Positions 51,946 through 60,836 of a stretch of 64,000 bases of DNA are shown here, in pieces. The position numbers and the translations under genes are program-made. Source of the stretch: Anaerocolumna sp. AGMB13020 (GTDB taxonomy: Bacteria > Bacillota > Clostridia > Lachnospirales > Lachnospiraceae); assembly GCF_033100115.1 (NCBI RefSeq), contig NZ_CP136910.1:4715001-4779000 (forward strand). Direction: 5' to 3'. Below the pieces are notes generated by a model. The model worked only from the letters and a program-made list of their open reading frames with translations. It was not told the origin of the DNA and did not search any database. The number at the start of each line of letters is the position of its first letter. The first letter of the stretch is position 1.

Positions 51946-52636
51946 GCATTTCTGGTAGTTTATTCACAAAATCGACCAGTGACAAAATCTGGCTAGGATT
52001 TTCAATAAATTTTGTTAATAGTAACTCATTTATAGCAGCTTCTGATGATTTATTTGTCGAAACTAATTTATCAGCCAAAACAGATACAGCACCAGTATCA
52101 TTGGTTTTCATATTATTATGTATGTCCTTTAACATATCTTGTATTTTGTACAACTCTTGAAAAATCTGTGAGTTGAAATTATTAGAAATATTATTTTCGG
52201 GCATGTCCTCAGAGTTTGGCGTATCATCCGACAAAGCAGATATTGTTTGGGTTAATCTGCTTTTTAATTGATCAACTGACTCCAAATCAGTGAGTTCATA
52301 ATCAAATGTTCTGATTGTGGAAATATCAAAAGGTATATTTTGAGATTTAGACCTTAAATGAATTATGTGTCTTCCTAATGCGGAACGATAACCTATTTCG
52401 TAAAAAGCATTCGGATTTAATTCACTTATATCAGCTATAACAAGTTCATCATTTTTTAAATGATCGATAATTTCTTCTGTAATAACACCATTTGTATTAA
52501 CAATGTCAATGCGTATTGGTTCATAATCACACTCTTTACAAACGGGAGCAATTATAAACTTTAGCAATTTATCAGAGCGATTACGTGTTTCTGAACCTTC
52601 TTGACCTATAGGGCAAACAATGAAGCATTTTTTCAT
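51938..52636 (-). CDS. TIR/nucleoside-2-deoxyribosyltransferase-like protein
   Basis: A 232-residue protein whose first 120 residues fit the deoxyribosyltransferase/TIR-like fold: C-F-I-V-C-P-I-G at the N-terminus, V-I-A-D-I-S-E-L-N-P-N-A-F-Y-E-I-G-Y-R with the likely catalytic Glu, and R-H-I-I-H-L. The C-terminal 100 residues are helical, a probable sensor or oligomerisation part. Such proteins are common NAD- or nucleotide-cleaving effectors in phage defence. AAGGAGCCCTTTATT precedes the ATG. Confidence 0.75.
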   Translation of the reverse strand: MKKCFIVCPIGQEGSETRNRSDKLLKFIIAPVCKECDYEPIRIDIVNTNGVITEEIIDHLKNDELVIADISELNPNAFYEIGYRSALGRHIIHLRSKSQNIPFDISTIRTFDYELTDLESVDQLKSRLTQTISALSDDTPNSEDMPENNISNNFNSQIFQELYKIQDMLKDIHNNMKTNDTGAVSVLADKLVSTNKSSEAAINELLLTKFIENPSQILSLVDFVNKLPEMPK

Positions 52637-52723
52637 AATAAAGGGCTCCTTATACTTTGGTAGTTTTAAATAATTATACTACTATTTTACAGTAAATGCC
52701 ACAAAAAAGAGAGTAGGTGAAAT

Positions 52724-52915
52724 ATGAAGTTTGGAAAATTCATGACAGTATCAGAATATTGCTCCATTACAGGACTTAGCCGTTCAGGGACTTATAACCG
52801 TATCCGTCAAGGCAAAATACCAGTATTTATCTATTCGGATAAGAAACTTATCCCAAGAAGCATTTTAGAAGAAACAACGCTATCAAAGCTGAATAATTTA
52901 ATTGCAATTGAGTAA
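52724..52915 (+). CDS. excisionase-like HTH protein (63 aa)
   Basis: MerR/HTH_17-type protein: V-S-E-Y-C-S-I-T-G-L-S-R-S-G-T-Y-N-R-I-R-Q-G-K-I-P. Excisionases of tyrosine-integrase elements have this size and fold. GTAGGTGAAAT precedes the ATG. Confidence 0.78.
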   Translation: MKFGKFMTVSEYCSITGLSRSGTYNRIRQGKIPVFIYSDKKLIPRSILEETTLSKLNNLIAIE

Positions 52916-52921
52916 ACAACA

Positions 52922-53090
52922 TGGCAGCAGGAGAAAGCAGAAGAAGAAATTAGTTATTTAAAGAAGAACCCTTAGTTATGAAACGGAACTAGAGATCCTT
53001 ATGAGCTATAAGAACTATAATGCAGCAGATGAAGAAGAATTATGTAAAATTCTTTTAAAAAAGGCAGTATCAATAGGAAATAAAATATAA
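52922..53090 (+). pseudogene. degraded small gene
   Basis: Two frames, W-Q-Q-E-K-A-E-E-E-I-S-Y-L-K-K-N-P then a stop, and Y-E-T-E-L-E-I-L-M-S-Y-K-N-Y-N-A-A-D-E-E-E-L-C-K, read as one helical protein after a one-base shift. Without a good start it is probably a remnant. Confidence 0.35.
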
Positions 53091-53148
53091 ACACATTTTA
53101 AAAGAACAAGGGGAAATAAGCAACCTTAAAAGAAAGAGCATAGAAAAA

Positions 53149-53334
53149 ATGAAAGAAAAAATTAAATTTGTCCTTGGGTTATCCATTTGCTTTGGAATAT
53201 TTTATATCTGGGGGATTGTAGGGTCATTACAGTGGGACAAGTTAACAGTGGGACAAACGTTATTCAGGGGAATCATAGCATGTACTTATATGACAGGGGC
53301 ACTTTTTACATATAAAAAAATTGACGAAGAATAA
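53149..53334 (+). CDS. small membrane protein (61 aa)
   Basis: Two membrane segments: I-K-F-V-L-G-L-S-I-C-F-G-I-F-Y-I-W and F-R-G-I-I-A-C-T-Y-M-T-G. Weak AAAGAAAGAGC site. No family recognised. Confidence 0.6.
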   Translation: MKEKIKFVLGLSICFGIFYIWGIVGSLQWDKLTVGQTLFRGIIACTYMTGALFTYKKIDEE

Positions 53335-53363
53335 CCTTGTTAACATCCAGGAAGGGGCAAGAA

Positions 53364-53531
53364 ATGAAATCTAGGTGCAAATACTGCGGACAGTATTGGA
53401 ATATAAGCATTAAGCAGCAGGTACCAAAAAAAGGCTATGAATGCCCTAAGTGCGCTACGCTTATAAGAAACAATACGAATGATGTAAAAATAAGTAAAAG
53501 AACCAAGAGAGGAGGAAAAAACAATGTATAG
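53364..53531 (+). CDS. zinc-ribbon protein (55 aa)
   Basis: Start at the second ATG, after GGAAGGGGCAAGAA. C-K-Y-C...C-P-K-C zinc ribbon, basic tail. Overlaps the next gene by 8 bp. Confidence 0.7.
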   Translation: MKSRCKYCGQYWNISIKQQVPKKGYECPKCATLIRNNTNDVKISKRTKRGGKNNV

Positions 53532-53685
53532 AAATCCTTGTAAAAAATGTGGCGCTAATTTAGATCCTGGGGAAACATGCGATTGCATGAAAGAAGAAAG
53601 CTTTAGTTCTTCAGAAAAGAAAGCTTTTGATTACATAACAGAAACAGAGTACTTACATGCAGACAATAAAAAAATACCGGTTTAG
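53524..53685 (+). CDS. small zinc-binding protein (53 aa)
   Basis: ATG after AGAGGAGGAAAAAACA. Contains C-K-K-C-G-A-N-L-D-P-G-E-T-C-D-C, four cysteines for a zinc knuckle, as in many small phage proteins. A hairpin (AATACCGGTTTA / AAGCCGGTATT, 53672-53704) follows. Confidence 0.68.
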   Translation: MYRNPCKKCGANLDPGETCDCMKEESFSSSEKKAFDYITETEYLHADNKKIPV

Positions 53686-53840
53686 CTGAGAACTAAGCCG
53701 GTATTCTGTAAATAAACTATAACTAACACGTACAAGTAGTATAGCATATTTACAGAATTTTGTCAAAGAAATTAAAAGGGGCAATCCCCTTAATCTACCT
53801 TGTAATGGGTATTATCTTTATGACAGGAGGAGTAGTTTCA

Positions 53841-54698
53841 TTGAGTAAATATGCAGATTACAGCTATTTAGATATATATAATGAATCAGTACTAGGGGCA
53901 AGGACAGTAGAAGAAAGAATAGAAGAGCTTAGAGTATCAGGAAAGAACTATAGATACATGGTAAAAACTATTGTATCTGGTTCCATGATAGAAAGTAACA
54001 TCTATCCTGTTTATGAAAAGAGAAAAGATAAACCAAGAAGAGAGAAAAATAAGATATCCAAAGAAGCCCAAGTTAAGCTAAATGATAAAAATGCCAAGTT
54101 AAAGTTTATAAGGCTGGTTAATAGCAATTTCTCTAAGGATGATTTAATGATTACCCTTACCTATGAGGACAGATATCTACCTACAGAGAAGCAAGCCAAG
54201 AAGGATATAACAAATTATATCAGAAGAATCAAAACATACAGAAGAAAGAACGGTCTACCAACACTGAAATACATATATGTGATAGGGTATGAAGATCCTG
54301 AGAAACAGCATGGAAATAAAAAGGTCAGAATACATCACCATATCATTATGAATCAAATGGATAGAGAAGCAGCAGAGGACTTGTGGGGACGTGGACGTGT
54401 AGAAGCCAAAAGGCTGCAACCAGACGAATACGGTCTTGAAGGAATCGCAAGATATATGGTAGCTCAAAAGGGTAAACGGTGGTACTCTTCTAAGAATCTT
54501 ATTCAGCCCAAAGAATATAAATCAAGAACTAAGATATCAAAGCGTAAGGCTGAGAGAATAGCTTTAAATGAGAATGACCACAAAGAACTCTTTGAAAAGC
54601 TCTATAGTGACAAATATAAGTTCCTGGACTGCAAGACTTATATCTCTGATATTACTGGAGGTACATATTTATACTGTCGAATGCGGAAAAAAGACTGA
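53841..54698 (+). CDS. HUH-type replication initiator (Rep) of element 2
   Basis: TTG start 10 nt after ACAGGAGG is preferred to the longer frame from 53760, whose first 27 codons are hydrophobic. The 285-residue protein has L-M-I-T-L-T-Y-E-D (motif 1), V-R-I-H-H-H-I-I-M (HUH motif), and I-A-R-Y-M-V-A-Q (Tyr region). It would nick the element and start rolling-circle replication or mobilisation. A small hairpin (AAGGGG / CCCCTT, 53776-53791) lies just upstream. The homologue in element 1 is cut by IS copy C. Confidence 0.82.
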   Translation: MSKYADYSYLDIYNESVLGARTVEERIEELRVSGKNYRYMVKTIVSGSMIESNIYPVYEKRKDKPRREKNKISKEAQVKLNDKNAKLKFIRLVNSNFSKDDLMITLTYEDRYLPTEKQAKKDITNYIRRIKTYRRKNGLPTLKYIYVIGYEDPEKQHGNKKVRIHHHIIMNQMDREAAEDLWGRGRVEAKRLQPDEYGLEGIARYMVAQKGKRWYSSKNLIQPKEYKSRTKISKRKAERIALNENDHKELFEKLYSDKYKFLDCKTYISDITGGTYLYCRMRKKD

Positions 54699-54793
54699 TA
54701 TATTTACTAACAATATGAATAATGAGTATCCCCGGGAATGGGGGGCTATATAGTGCCAGAATGGAGCACAATCAAAAATTTGGAGGAAAACAT

Positions 54794-54943
54794 ATGAAAA
54801 CAGCAGTAAAAATTAATAGTATTCAATCGGATGAATCGGTCTATAGAGATTATATCAAGATGATAGCGAATAGCCTGGATGAATCCAAATTAAAAAGACT
54901 TAGTAAGTTAGCACAGTATTTGTGGTTGAGTGAAAATAAATAA
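54794..54943 (+). CDS. small element protein, paralogue A (49 aa)
   Basis: Identical to the protein at 476-625, with the same 38-nt leader at 54753-54790. Follows rep by 95 bp. Confidence 0.75.
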   Translation: MKTAVKINSIQSDESVYRDYIKMIANSLDESKLKRLSKLAQYLWLSENK

Positions 54944-55106
54944 CTGCAAGTTATCTTACAATCGGCAGCAGGAATAAGATAAATTATCATTGGACTGCTA
55001 GTATTTAGGTGTCGAAATTCATCAATGAACAATAGCATTATCAGAACATGGCAACTCATTAAATGTGTCAGAATCGGGCACAATCAAAAATTTGGAGGAA
55101 AAGTAC

Positions 55107-55280
55107 ATGGGAGCAGCTTTAAAAGAACAAAGCATTGATAATATAGATCAACAAGTACAAGAGATAGAATCTTTAGGAGTGCGTTATAAGGGTTCGATTG
55201 CTGATATCGTGAGTAAAATACCCAATAATGATATTAGAGCTTTAAGAGCCATATATACGGCTGCAAAACACTTAGTTTAG
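55107..55280 (+). CDS. small element protein (57 aa)
   Basis: Identical to the protein at 800-973, with leader copy 2 at 55065-55102. A 10-bp stretch present upstream in element 1 (608-617) is missing here. Confidence 0.75.
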   Translation: MGAALKEQSIDNIDQQVQEIESLGVRYKGSIADIVSKIPNNDIRALRAIYTAAKHLV

Positions 55281-55310
55281 AAAAATCATCAAAGAATAGG
55301 AGATAAAAGC

Positions 55311-55454
55311 ATGAAAACAGCAGTAAAAGTTAATAGCAATCAGGCTGAGGAAAATTACAAAGTATGCATCAAACGGATTGTAGACAATCTGGATACATCT
55401 AAACTGGAAAGACTCTATAACTTAGCAGCATATTTATACATGGGGAAAAAATAG
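55311..55454 (+). CDS. small element protein, paralogue B (47 aa)
   Basis: Same protein as 1002-1145, same ATAGGAGATAAAAGC site. Confidence 0.72.
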   Translation: MKTAVKVNSNQAEENYKVCIKRIVDNLDTSKLERLYNLAAYLYMGKK

Positions 55455-55526
55455 ATATCTCAAGGTGCCTGGAAGTATATCAATATATCAATGAAATACA
55501 TAAGCATAAACTAATAAGGCAAAGGG

Positions 55527-55817
55527 GTGAAAACAATTAAATTATCAGCTTTTATAGAAGTGTTTGAAAATAATAAAAATAAAGTGGAAGAAGCACTAAA
55601 AGAACTTGAATCAAAAGGTTTTATTAATTCTTCTGGGAATATCACCACAGAGAAGGCTATACAACGAACCCAAGGTTTAATTACAGAGTATTTCTACGTT
55701 GATGTTACAGCACCAACTAAATTCATTCAATTTGGTCTTGTGAATGAATTTCATGATATCCAAAGAACACTAATAATCAGAGAAAATGGGCAGATCACTT
55801 TGATTAAGGATAATTAA
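55527..55817 (+). CDS. conserved element protein (96 aa)
   Basis: Counterpart of 1218-1508 with two amino-acid differences (I at residue 4, H at 77). Confidence 0.65.
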   Translation: MKTIKLSAFIEVFENNKNKVEEALKELESKGFINSSGNITTEKAIQRTQGLITEYFYVDVTAPTKFIQFGLVNEFHDIQRTLIIRENGQITLIKDN

Positions 55818-55850
55818 CAATAATACATATAAATATCTTAGTTGCAGCAG

Positions 55851-55896
55851 GGAATTAAACCAATTCCAGCCGGCTGGAATAATCGCGCCGGCGCGA
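55851..55896. promoter_or_regulatory. palindrome cluster, element 2 copy
   Basis: Same GGAATT/AATTCC, ATTCCAGCCGGCTGGAAT (55863-55880) and TCGCGCCGGCGCGA (55883-55896) units as at 1542-1587; the only change (T to C) is in a loop. Confidence 0.6.
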
Positions 55897-55940
55897 CTGA
55901 GTAAAAGGTGCATTTTTAAGAAAAATATAGAGGTAAATTC

Positions 55941-56309
55941 ATGGAAATGGCAGACATTATAAGAAAACTGTATCACTTAAATAATATAGGTATCATCAAA
56001 GTTAATGAACAGATAGACAAGCTTTTAGAGTTAAGTGATTATACTGAAATTGACAAAGAACAAGAAGAGCTTCTTTTATTTGATATAACTCACATGAATG
56101 AGTCAATGAAAAATCGAATAGAAGTGACACAAGCTAAAAATGACATGGTAAATGCATATAGGCAGGAACTAGGAGAAATTGAAAGTATTCCCTTTCCAGT
56201 AAAGCAAAAGGATATTCTAAGAGTTATACGAGATACAACGGAAAGTCCTTTTGTAGCTCTGGGCAAAGCATATATATGGGGAAGTATCCAAAGTAGTAAA
56301 AATACATAG
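55941..56309 (+). CDS. conserved element protein (122 aa)
   Basis: Identical to the protein at 1632-2000. Confidence 0.7.
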   Translation: MEMADIIRKLYHLNNIGIIKVNEQIDKLLELSDYTEIDKEQEELLLFDITHMNESMKNRIEVTQAKNDMVNAYRQELGEIESIPFPVKQKDILRVIRDTTESPFVALGKAYIWGSIQSSKNT

Positions 56310-56364
56310 AGCATTGAGCTTATGGTATAGAAATCAAAAAATCAAAATAAAGGAGATAACACAC

Positions 56365-57189
56365 ATGAACGGAGAAGTTTCAAAGGAAGTCACAGAAAGA
56401 GAAAAAGAACAGATGCGAGCAAAAGTAAGAAAGGCAGTTGAACAAGACGGTTTTCTTGCTTTATCAGAATCTAATTTTGACATAATAACAAAAGCAATCA
56501 AAGAATTGCATTCTGTTTACCAGGAAAAAGCAAATGCTTTTGAAAAAAACATCAATACTCAGGCTTCAAGAATGCAGACTAAGGTTAATGAATTAAAGAA
56601 TCAATATGCGGATAAAGTCACTGATGCTAATGAAAAAGGAAAGTTAATGGCGCAGGCTATTGCCTATGGTGATGATGAAAAAGCCGGACTATTGGAAAAT
56701 GAGATAGATCAGTTAAACGAAGAAGCTTTTAAGATTGAGAAAAAGCTTCAGACTTTTGCGGATAGTGTAATTTCCGGGGATATGAAATTATACAATGAAG
56801 CTTCAGAAGCCTATAAAGACTATATAAGAAAAAAAGAGATTGGAGAAGCCGGAAGACTCGAATTAATGGAAATCATCAAAGAGAAAGAAGAGGAAATAAA
56901 AAAAATGCGGGCTCTTATGGTTGGATTAGAACGTATTACCTCTCTTATTCCGAATACACATGAAGGTGCACAACGTGTGAAATTTTATGAGAATATTCAT
57001 GGCCCGATTGATGTAAAAGGTCATAGAGCCGGAACGGATAACGAAGCAAAGAGAAGATTTGTAGATGGTACTACAGCAGGAATTGAAAATACAATAGCAG
57101 GTAGACAGCTTTTAAAAGAATTAGGTGAAGAAGTGTCTGATATCAAAGGACAAGTAATACTTAAGGAAAGACCAAGAGGAGCTATATAA
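56365..57189 (+). CDS. coiled-coil element protein (274 aa)
   Basis: Counterpart of 2056-2880, about 95% identical; substitutions cluster around residues 140-165 (I-S-G-D-M-K-L-Y-N against I-S-G-D-K-K-L-Y-I). Same start and site. Confidence 0.72.
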   Translation: MNGEVSKEVTEREKEQMRAKVRKAVEQDGFLALSESNFDIITKAIKELHSVYQEKANAFEKNINTQASRMQTKVNELKNQYADKVTDANEKGKLMAQAIAYGDDEKAGLLENEIDQLNEEAFKIEKKLQTFADSVISGDMKLYNEASEAYKDYIRKKEIGEAGRLELMEIIKEKEEEIKKMRALMVGLERITSLIPNTHEGAQRVKFYENIHGPIDVKGHRAGTDNEAKRRFVDGTTAGIENTIAGRQLLKELGEEVSDIKGQVILKERPRGAI

Positions 57190-57203
57190 GGAGGTATAAA
57201 GGA

Positions 57204-57261
57204 ATGGATTACAGATTATCAAAAGAAGAAATGGCAGCAGCTGCCATGATAGCACAGCCAC
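57204..57261 (+). pseudogene. HAD-type element protein, N-terminal scrap before IS copy B
   Basis: The first 19 codons (M-D-Y-R-L-S-K-E-E-M) of the gene homologous to 2895-3429, ended by insertion of IS copy B after codon 19. It continues at 58594. Confidence 0.85.
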
Positions 57262-57310
57262 TGGTCCTATGTCAAGATTTAGTACAAATTAAAATGAGAA
57301 GTTCTGCATG

Positions 57311-58216
57311 TTAAGCAGCAGGCAGAGACTTAGCCCTCTCATACAGTTTTTCATATTCGTCTGGAGACAAATAATCACAATAGCTGTGTATTCTGACGGT
57401 GTTATAAAAGGCTTCAATATATTCAAAAACAAGCTTATATGCATGGTTGTAGTTATGAATACTAAACCGGTTCAACCATTCTCGTTTGATGAGAGAATGG
57501 AAAGATTCAATACAGGCATTGTCGTAAGGATAGCCAGTATGAGAATAACTTCGTTGCATATTTACAGTGGCTTCTCGCCAGGCATTAGAAACATACTGGC
57601 TACCACGGTCTGAGTGTATAATCAAAGGAAAATCGGTGTCTCGACAAGCTTTTGCTTTATTGATTGTTTCGATAACGGAACACACTTCCATAGTATCAGA
57701 AAGAGTCCAGGCAATAATCTTTCTCGCAAATAAGTCCATAACGCAGTTGAGATAGACAAATCCGTCCTGTGTCCAAATGTAAGTGATATCGGTACACCAG
57801 ACAGCATTAGGGCGTTCTGGATTAAACTGTTCATCAAGAATGTTGTGAAGTTCATCACTGAAATCAGAGTCTCTGGTTGTAGTGGTCCAAGGTCTAATCC
57901 ACTGAGCTTTGATACCCATTTCACGCATGTATTTACCTACTGTGCGCTGGGCAATGGTTTCCCCAGATTTGCGAAGTTCCTTGGTGATTTTAGGAGCGCC
58001 GTAATTCTGTTTTGAACTATCATAAATCTTCTGGATTTCCTTTTTGACAGCCTCTTTACGTTGCTTGGTGGAAGAGACTTTTCGGTTCAGAAAAGCATGA
58101 TATCCAGAGCGAGACACGCCTAAAAATTTCAGCATTCCGGAAGTAGAGACTCGGCGTTTTGTGACTTTAGATGCCTCTACCTTGGCAGAAACTTCGGTAT
58201 AGATAGCTTCTGTCAA
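57311..58216 (-). CDS. IS3-family transposase OrfB (copy B)
   Basis: Identical to the protein at 4844-5749, with the same DDE residues. Confidence 0.95.
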   Translation of the reverse strand: MTEAIYTEVSAKVEASKVTKRRVSTSGMLKFLGVSRSGYHAFLNRKVSSTKQRKEAVKKEIQKIYDSSKQNYGAPKITKELRKSGETIAQRTVGKYMREMGIKAQWIRPWTTTTRDSDFSDELHNILDEQFNPERPNAVWCTDITYIWTQDGFVYLNCVMDLFARKIIAWTLSDTMEVCSVIETINKAKACRDTDFPLIIHSDRGSQYVSNAWREATVNMQRSYSHTGYPYDNACIESFHSLIKREWLNRFSIHNYNHAYKLVFEYIEAFYNTVRIHSYCDYLSPDEYEKLYERAKSLPAA

Positions 58217-58512
58217 TCTTTCCCCAGAATGCCGATGGCTTTTTTTAACACATCAAGTGCATCCTGAGCGTCACGGAGCTCACGTTTGAGACGAGCGATT
58301 TCCTTTTGTTCATCTGATTCGTAGTTACCGGAACCTCTAACGGGAATGTCACCATCATGGTCACGGAACTGAGCCTCCCATTTGGCTAAGGTACTTATAC
58401 CAATTCCGAGATTCTTGGCACATTCAACCTGTGTAAGATCAGGATGTTCCTTGCGATAGTTGATAGCATCCAACTTGAACTGCTTAGTGTGTTGTTTTGA
58501 TTTTCTTGGCAT
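58213..58512 (-). CDS. IS3-family transposase OrfA (copy B)
   Basis: Identical to the protein at 5746-6045. Confidence 0.95.
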   Translation of the reverse strand: MPRKSKQHTKQFKLDAINYRKEHPDLTQVECAKNLGIGISTLAKWEAQFRDHDGDIPVRGSGNYESDEQKEIARLKRELRDAQDALDVLKKAIGILGKD

Positions 58513-58593
58513 AATGAGTTCCTCCTCTTGTTATTATACATTATTTCAAGGGATTGTCTCATTTTGTTTTGTACTAATTAGATGCTAACATCA

Positions 58594-59072
58594 CACATAA
58601 CGGTGCTACCAAAGAAGAGAGGGATAGATTTGAAATTCTTAGAGGGGTAGTGACTGAGGGGGAATTCAAATCAGGAAATCAGAACAAATCCCCACTATCA
58701 GTAGAAACACAGAGAATTGCCCAAATGATTGCTATGGCTGGAAAGGGTGAGGGGCAGCAGGAGGAAAGTAGCAGAGAAGAGAAAATATATGCGGTGGAGT
58801 TTGATGGTGTTATTTGTGAAGACAACTATCCAGAAATAGGAGAACCTATAACAAGTACAATAGAGAAGTTAAAGGAGATCCAGGAGGATGGAGGGCAGCT
58901 CATACTATGGACTTGTAGAAACGGCAAGGAGCTGTCAGATGCAACTAAATGGTGCGAGGGACAAGGACTAACATTCAATAGCATTAACACCAATATAAAT
59001 GGTGATGAATGCAAGAAGGTCACAGCTGATTATTACATTGATAAAAACAATGCTGATATTACTGATATATAA
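58594..59072 (+). pseudogene. HAD-type element protein, main part after IS copy B
   Basis: Continues the gene begun at 57204. Here the A-run is four bases, so the frame runs from H-N-G-A-T-K-E-E through S-S-R-E-E-K into I-Y-A-V-E-F-D-G-V-I, the HAD domain, to D-I-T-D-I. The gene would give one protein of about 177 residues without the IS, showing that the five-A run in element 1 is a frameshift. Confidence 0.8.
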
Positions 59073-59756
59073 AGCAGCATAAGAGATATCTTAATACTTA
59101 GTAGTATCATGAAAAGATGCAGCCCGGCAGCAGTGGAGTTACTTGTACTGCTGCCAATATCATATAGATCGTAAGAGTGATTTGAAGTAGGCCGTTTCAA
59201 AAGGTAGAAATTATCTTATTATAAAGCTGACCAGTCGTAGGAAATCAAAAGGTACTTCCAGAGAGAAAATTTCCCTGCGGTGCTTGCGAGCCCATAATCT
59301 ATCTAGACGCAAAATTTTTTTTCGGGTCGTTCGTTCGTTTGAAGAAAAAGAATTTGATAATAAGAGTTAAAAATAATGCAAATCGACGGATAATTTCAGG
59401 TTGAATATGAGAAGATTTCAATGCAGTAAATATATGGGTTCTTCATTGTTTTTTCTCACCGTCGATATTGAGTGAAAAGTGCATGTTGATTTTGATTATA
59501 AGTGGATTAGTAAAATGTCAATTTGGCGAACGGAGGTTATAAAACTGTTCGCCAAATGATATTTTGAAATTTGTCTATCAAATGATAGGGAATTTATCGT
59601 TTTTATCCCGAAAATCGCAATATGAGAGTATAAAGGAATCCGAATAAAATAATAAGACGAGCAGAGGGATGCCGGTAGAAAAAACGCAAAAAAGGCTTTC
59701 TTTCCTGCATATTAACTTTTTTATGCTGATCTGCAAGAAATGCAAGAGGGAAACGT
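59073..59756. other. long conserved non-coding block before the sigma gene (element 2)
   Basis: Counterpart of 3430-4117 with the same hairpins. Identity is highest in the first 270 bp (to the CGTTCGTTCG motif at about 59326) and around the inverted repeat at 59521-59557; in between it diverges. Confidence 0.55.
59521..59557. repeat. perfect 11-bp inverted repeat (element 2 copy)
   Basis: ATTTGGCGAAC / GTTCGCCAAAT, unchanged from 3879-3915, about 200 bp before the sigma gene. Confidence 0.65.
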
Positions 59757-60683
59757 ATGAGCAATGAAGAACTAATCAATTTAATAAAGCTGGGGAGTGA
59801 TATTAAAAACAACATGGAGCAGCTCTACATACAGAATCAAGGCATGATATATGCAGTTGTTAAAAGATACCGTTACGCTTGCCAGAGTGACCATAAAGGC
59901 ACTTCAATAATAGAAGTCGAAGAATTAATGAATGAAGCTTATTTCGGTCTTTTAAAAGCAGTAGAGAGCTATGATACAGGTCAAGGAGTGCTGTTTATGT
60001 CATATGCTCCCTACTGGATAAAAAGAGCAGTAAAAAGATACCTGGAGAATTGCGGACAGGCTGTCCGGGTACCGGTACATAAACAAGCACAGGTTTATCA
60101 ATATAATCAGGCAACATCATGTTTTTTGAGAAAGTATAATCGGCAACCTTCTGTTAAGGAATACGCGACCTGGTTAAGTGTATCAGAAAAAGCAGTGGAG
60201 CAGCTGCAACGTTTTATGTTTCAAAGTAAAATTAAGAGTCTGGATATTCCCTTACCTGGAAGTGATAACGTTGAATTAACAATAATCGACACAATAGCAA
60301 GTGAAGTAGATATAGAAAACGAGATTACAGAAAGACTAAGTCGGCAGCAGCTATATTCTGAATTATGGAAGATAGTAAAAGAAGAGTTGAAGGATGATAT
60401 AGCGTTACAGATCCTAAAAATGAAATATGAGGACAATATGACATCAAAAGACATAGCCTTGCTAGTTAATGACGATTATAAGCATGTAAATAGCGTTATA
60501 AGGAAGTATATTAACCTTTTGAGAAAAAACGATGAAATAAGGCATATAGGCAAAGAATTAGGTCTGTTTGATAACCGCACGATAAACATAGGGTTTATTG
60601 AAAAAATCGTGTCTGCAGGCAATAACAGCATTTTAACAAATTTGGAAAAAGATTATGCCAAACATTTGGGTTGGATAAAATAA
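59757..60683 (+). CDS. element-borne sigma-70 family factor (intact)
   Basis: A 308-residue sigma factor: region 2 (A-Y-F-G-L-L-K-A-V-E-S-Y-D, Y-A-P-Y-W-I-K-R-A-V), region 3 (R-Q-P-S-V-K-E-Y-A-T-W-L-S-V-S), and region 4 (L-Q-I-L-K-M-K-Y-E-D-N-M-T-S-K-D-I-A-L-L). It has a ~50-residue C-terminal extension. AGAGGGAAACGT precedes the ATG. It lies at the backbone-cargo border, so it may transcribe element genes specifically. The counterpart in element 1 is cut by IS copy A. Confidence 0.9.
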   Translation: MSNEELINLIKLGSDIKNNMEQLYIQNQGMIYAVVKRYRYACQSDHKGTSIIEVEELMNEAYFGLLKAVESYDTGQGVLFMSYAPYWIKRAVKRYLENCGQAVRVPVHKQAQVYQYNQATSCFLRKYNRQPSVKEYATWLSVSEKAVEQLQRFMFQSKIKSLDIPLPGSDNVELTIIDTIASEVDIENEITERLSRQQLYSELWKIVKEELKDDIALQILKMKYEDNMTSKDIALLVNDDYKHVNSVIRKYINLLRKNDEIRHIGKELGLFDNRTINIGFIEKIVSAGNNSILTNLEKDYAKHLGWIK

Positions 60684-60836
60684 AGAATTAATTAATACTA
60701 AAGGGTAAAACAGTAACTTAAAGAAGGTGAAATAATAAATTATTGGAAAAATTTATATATAAGTTATTGAGAACTTATAAAAAATGAATTATAATTGATT
60801 AAGGATTATAATTTTCCCTATAGAAAGAAGAATATA

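Larger units (their letters stand above)
57262..58593 (-). mobile_element. IS3-family insertion sequence, copy B (1332 bp)
   Basis: Same length, ends and proteins as copy A (4795-6126). Flanked by the 3-bp target duplication CAC (57259-57261 and 58594-58596), which occurs once in the uninterrupted copy of the gene in element 1. Confidence 0.96.

Noticed and set aside
53760..53840. Hydrophobic N-terminal extension of Rep
   Set aside because: No ribosome-binding site before 53760, while AGGAGG stands at the right distance before the TTG at 53841.
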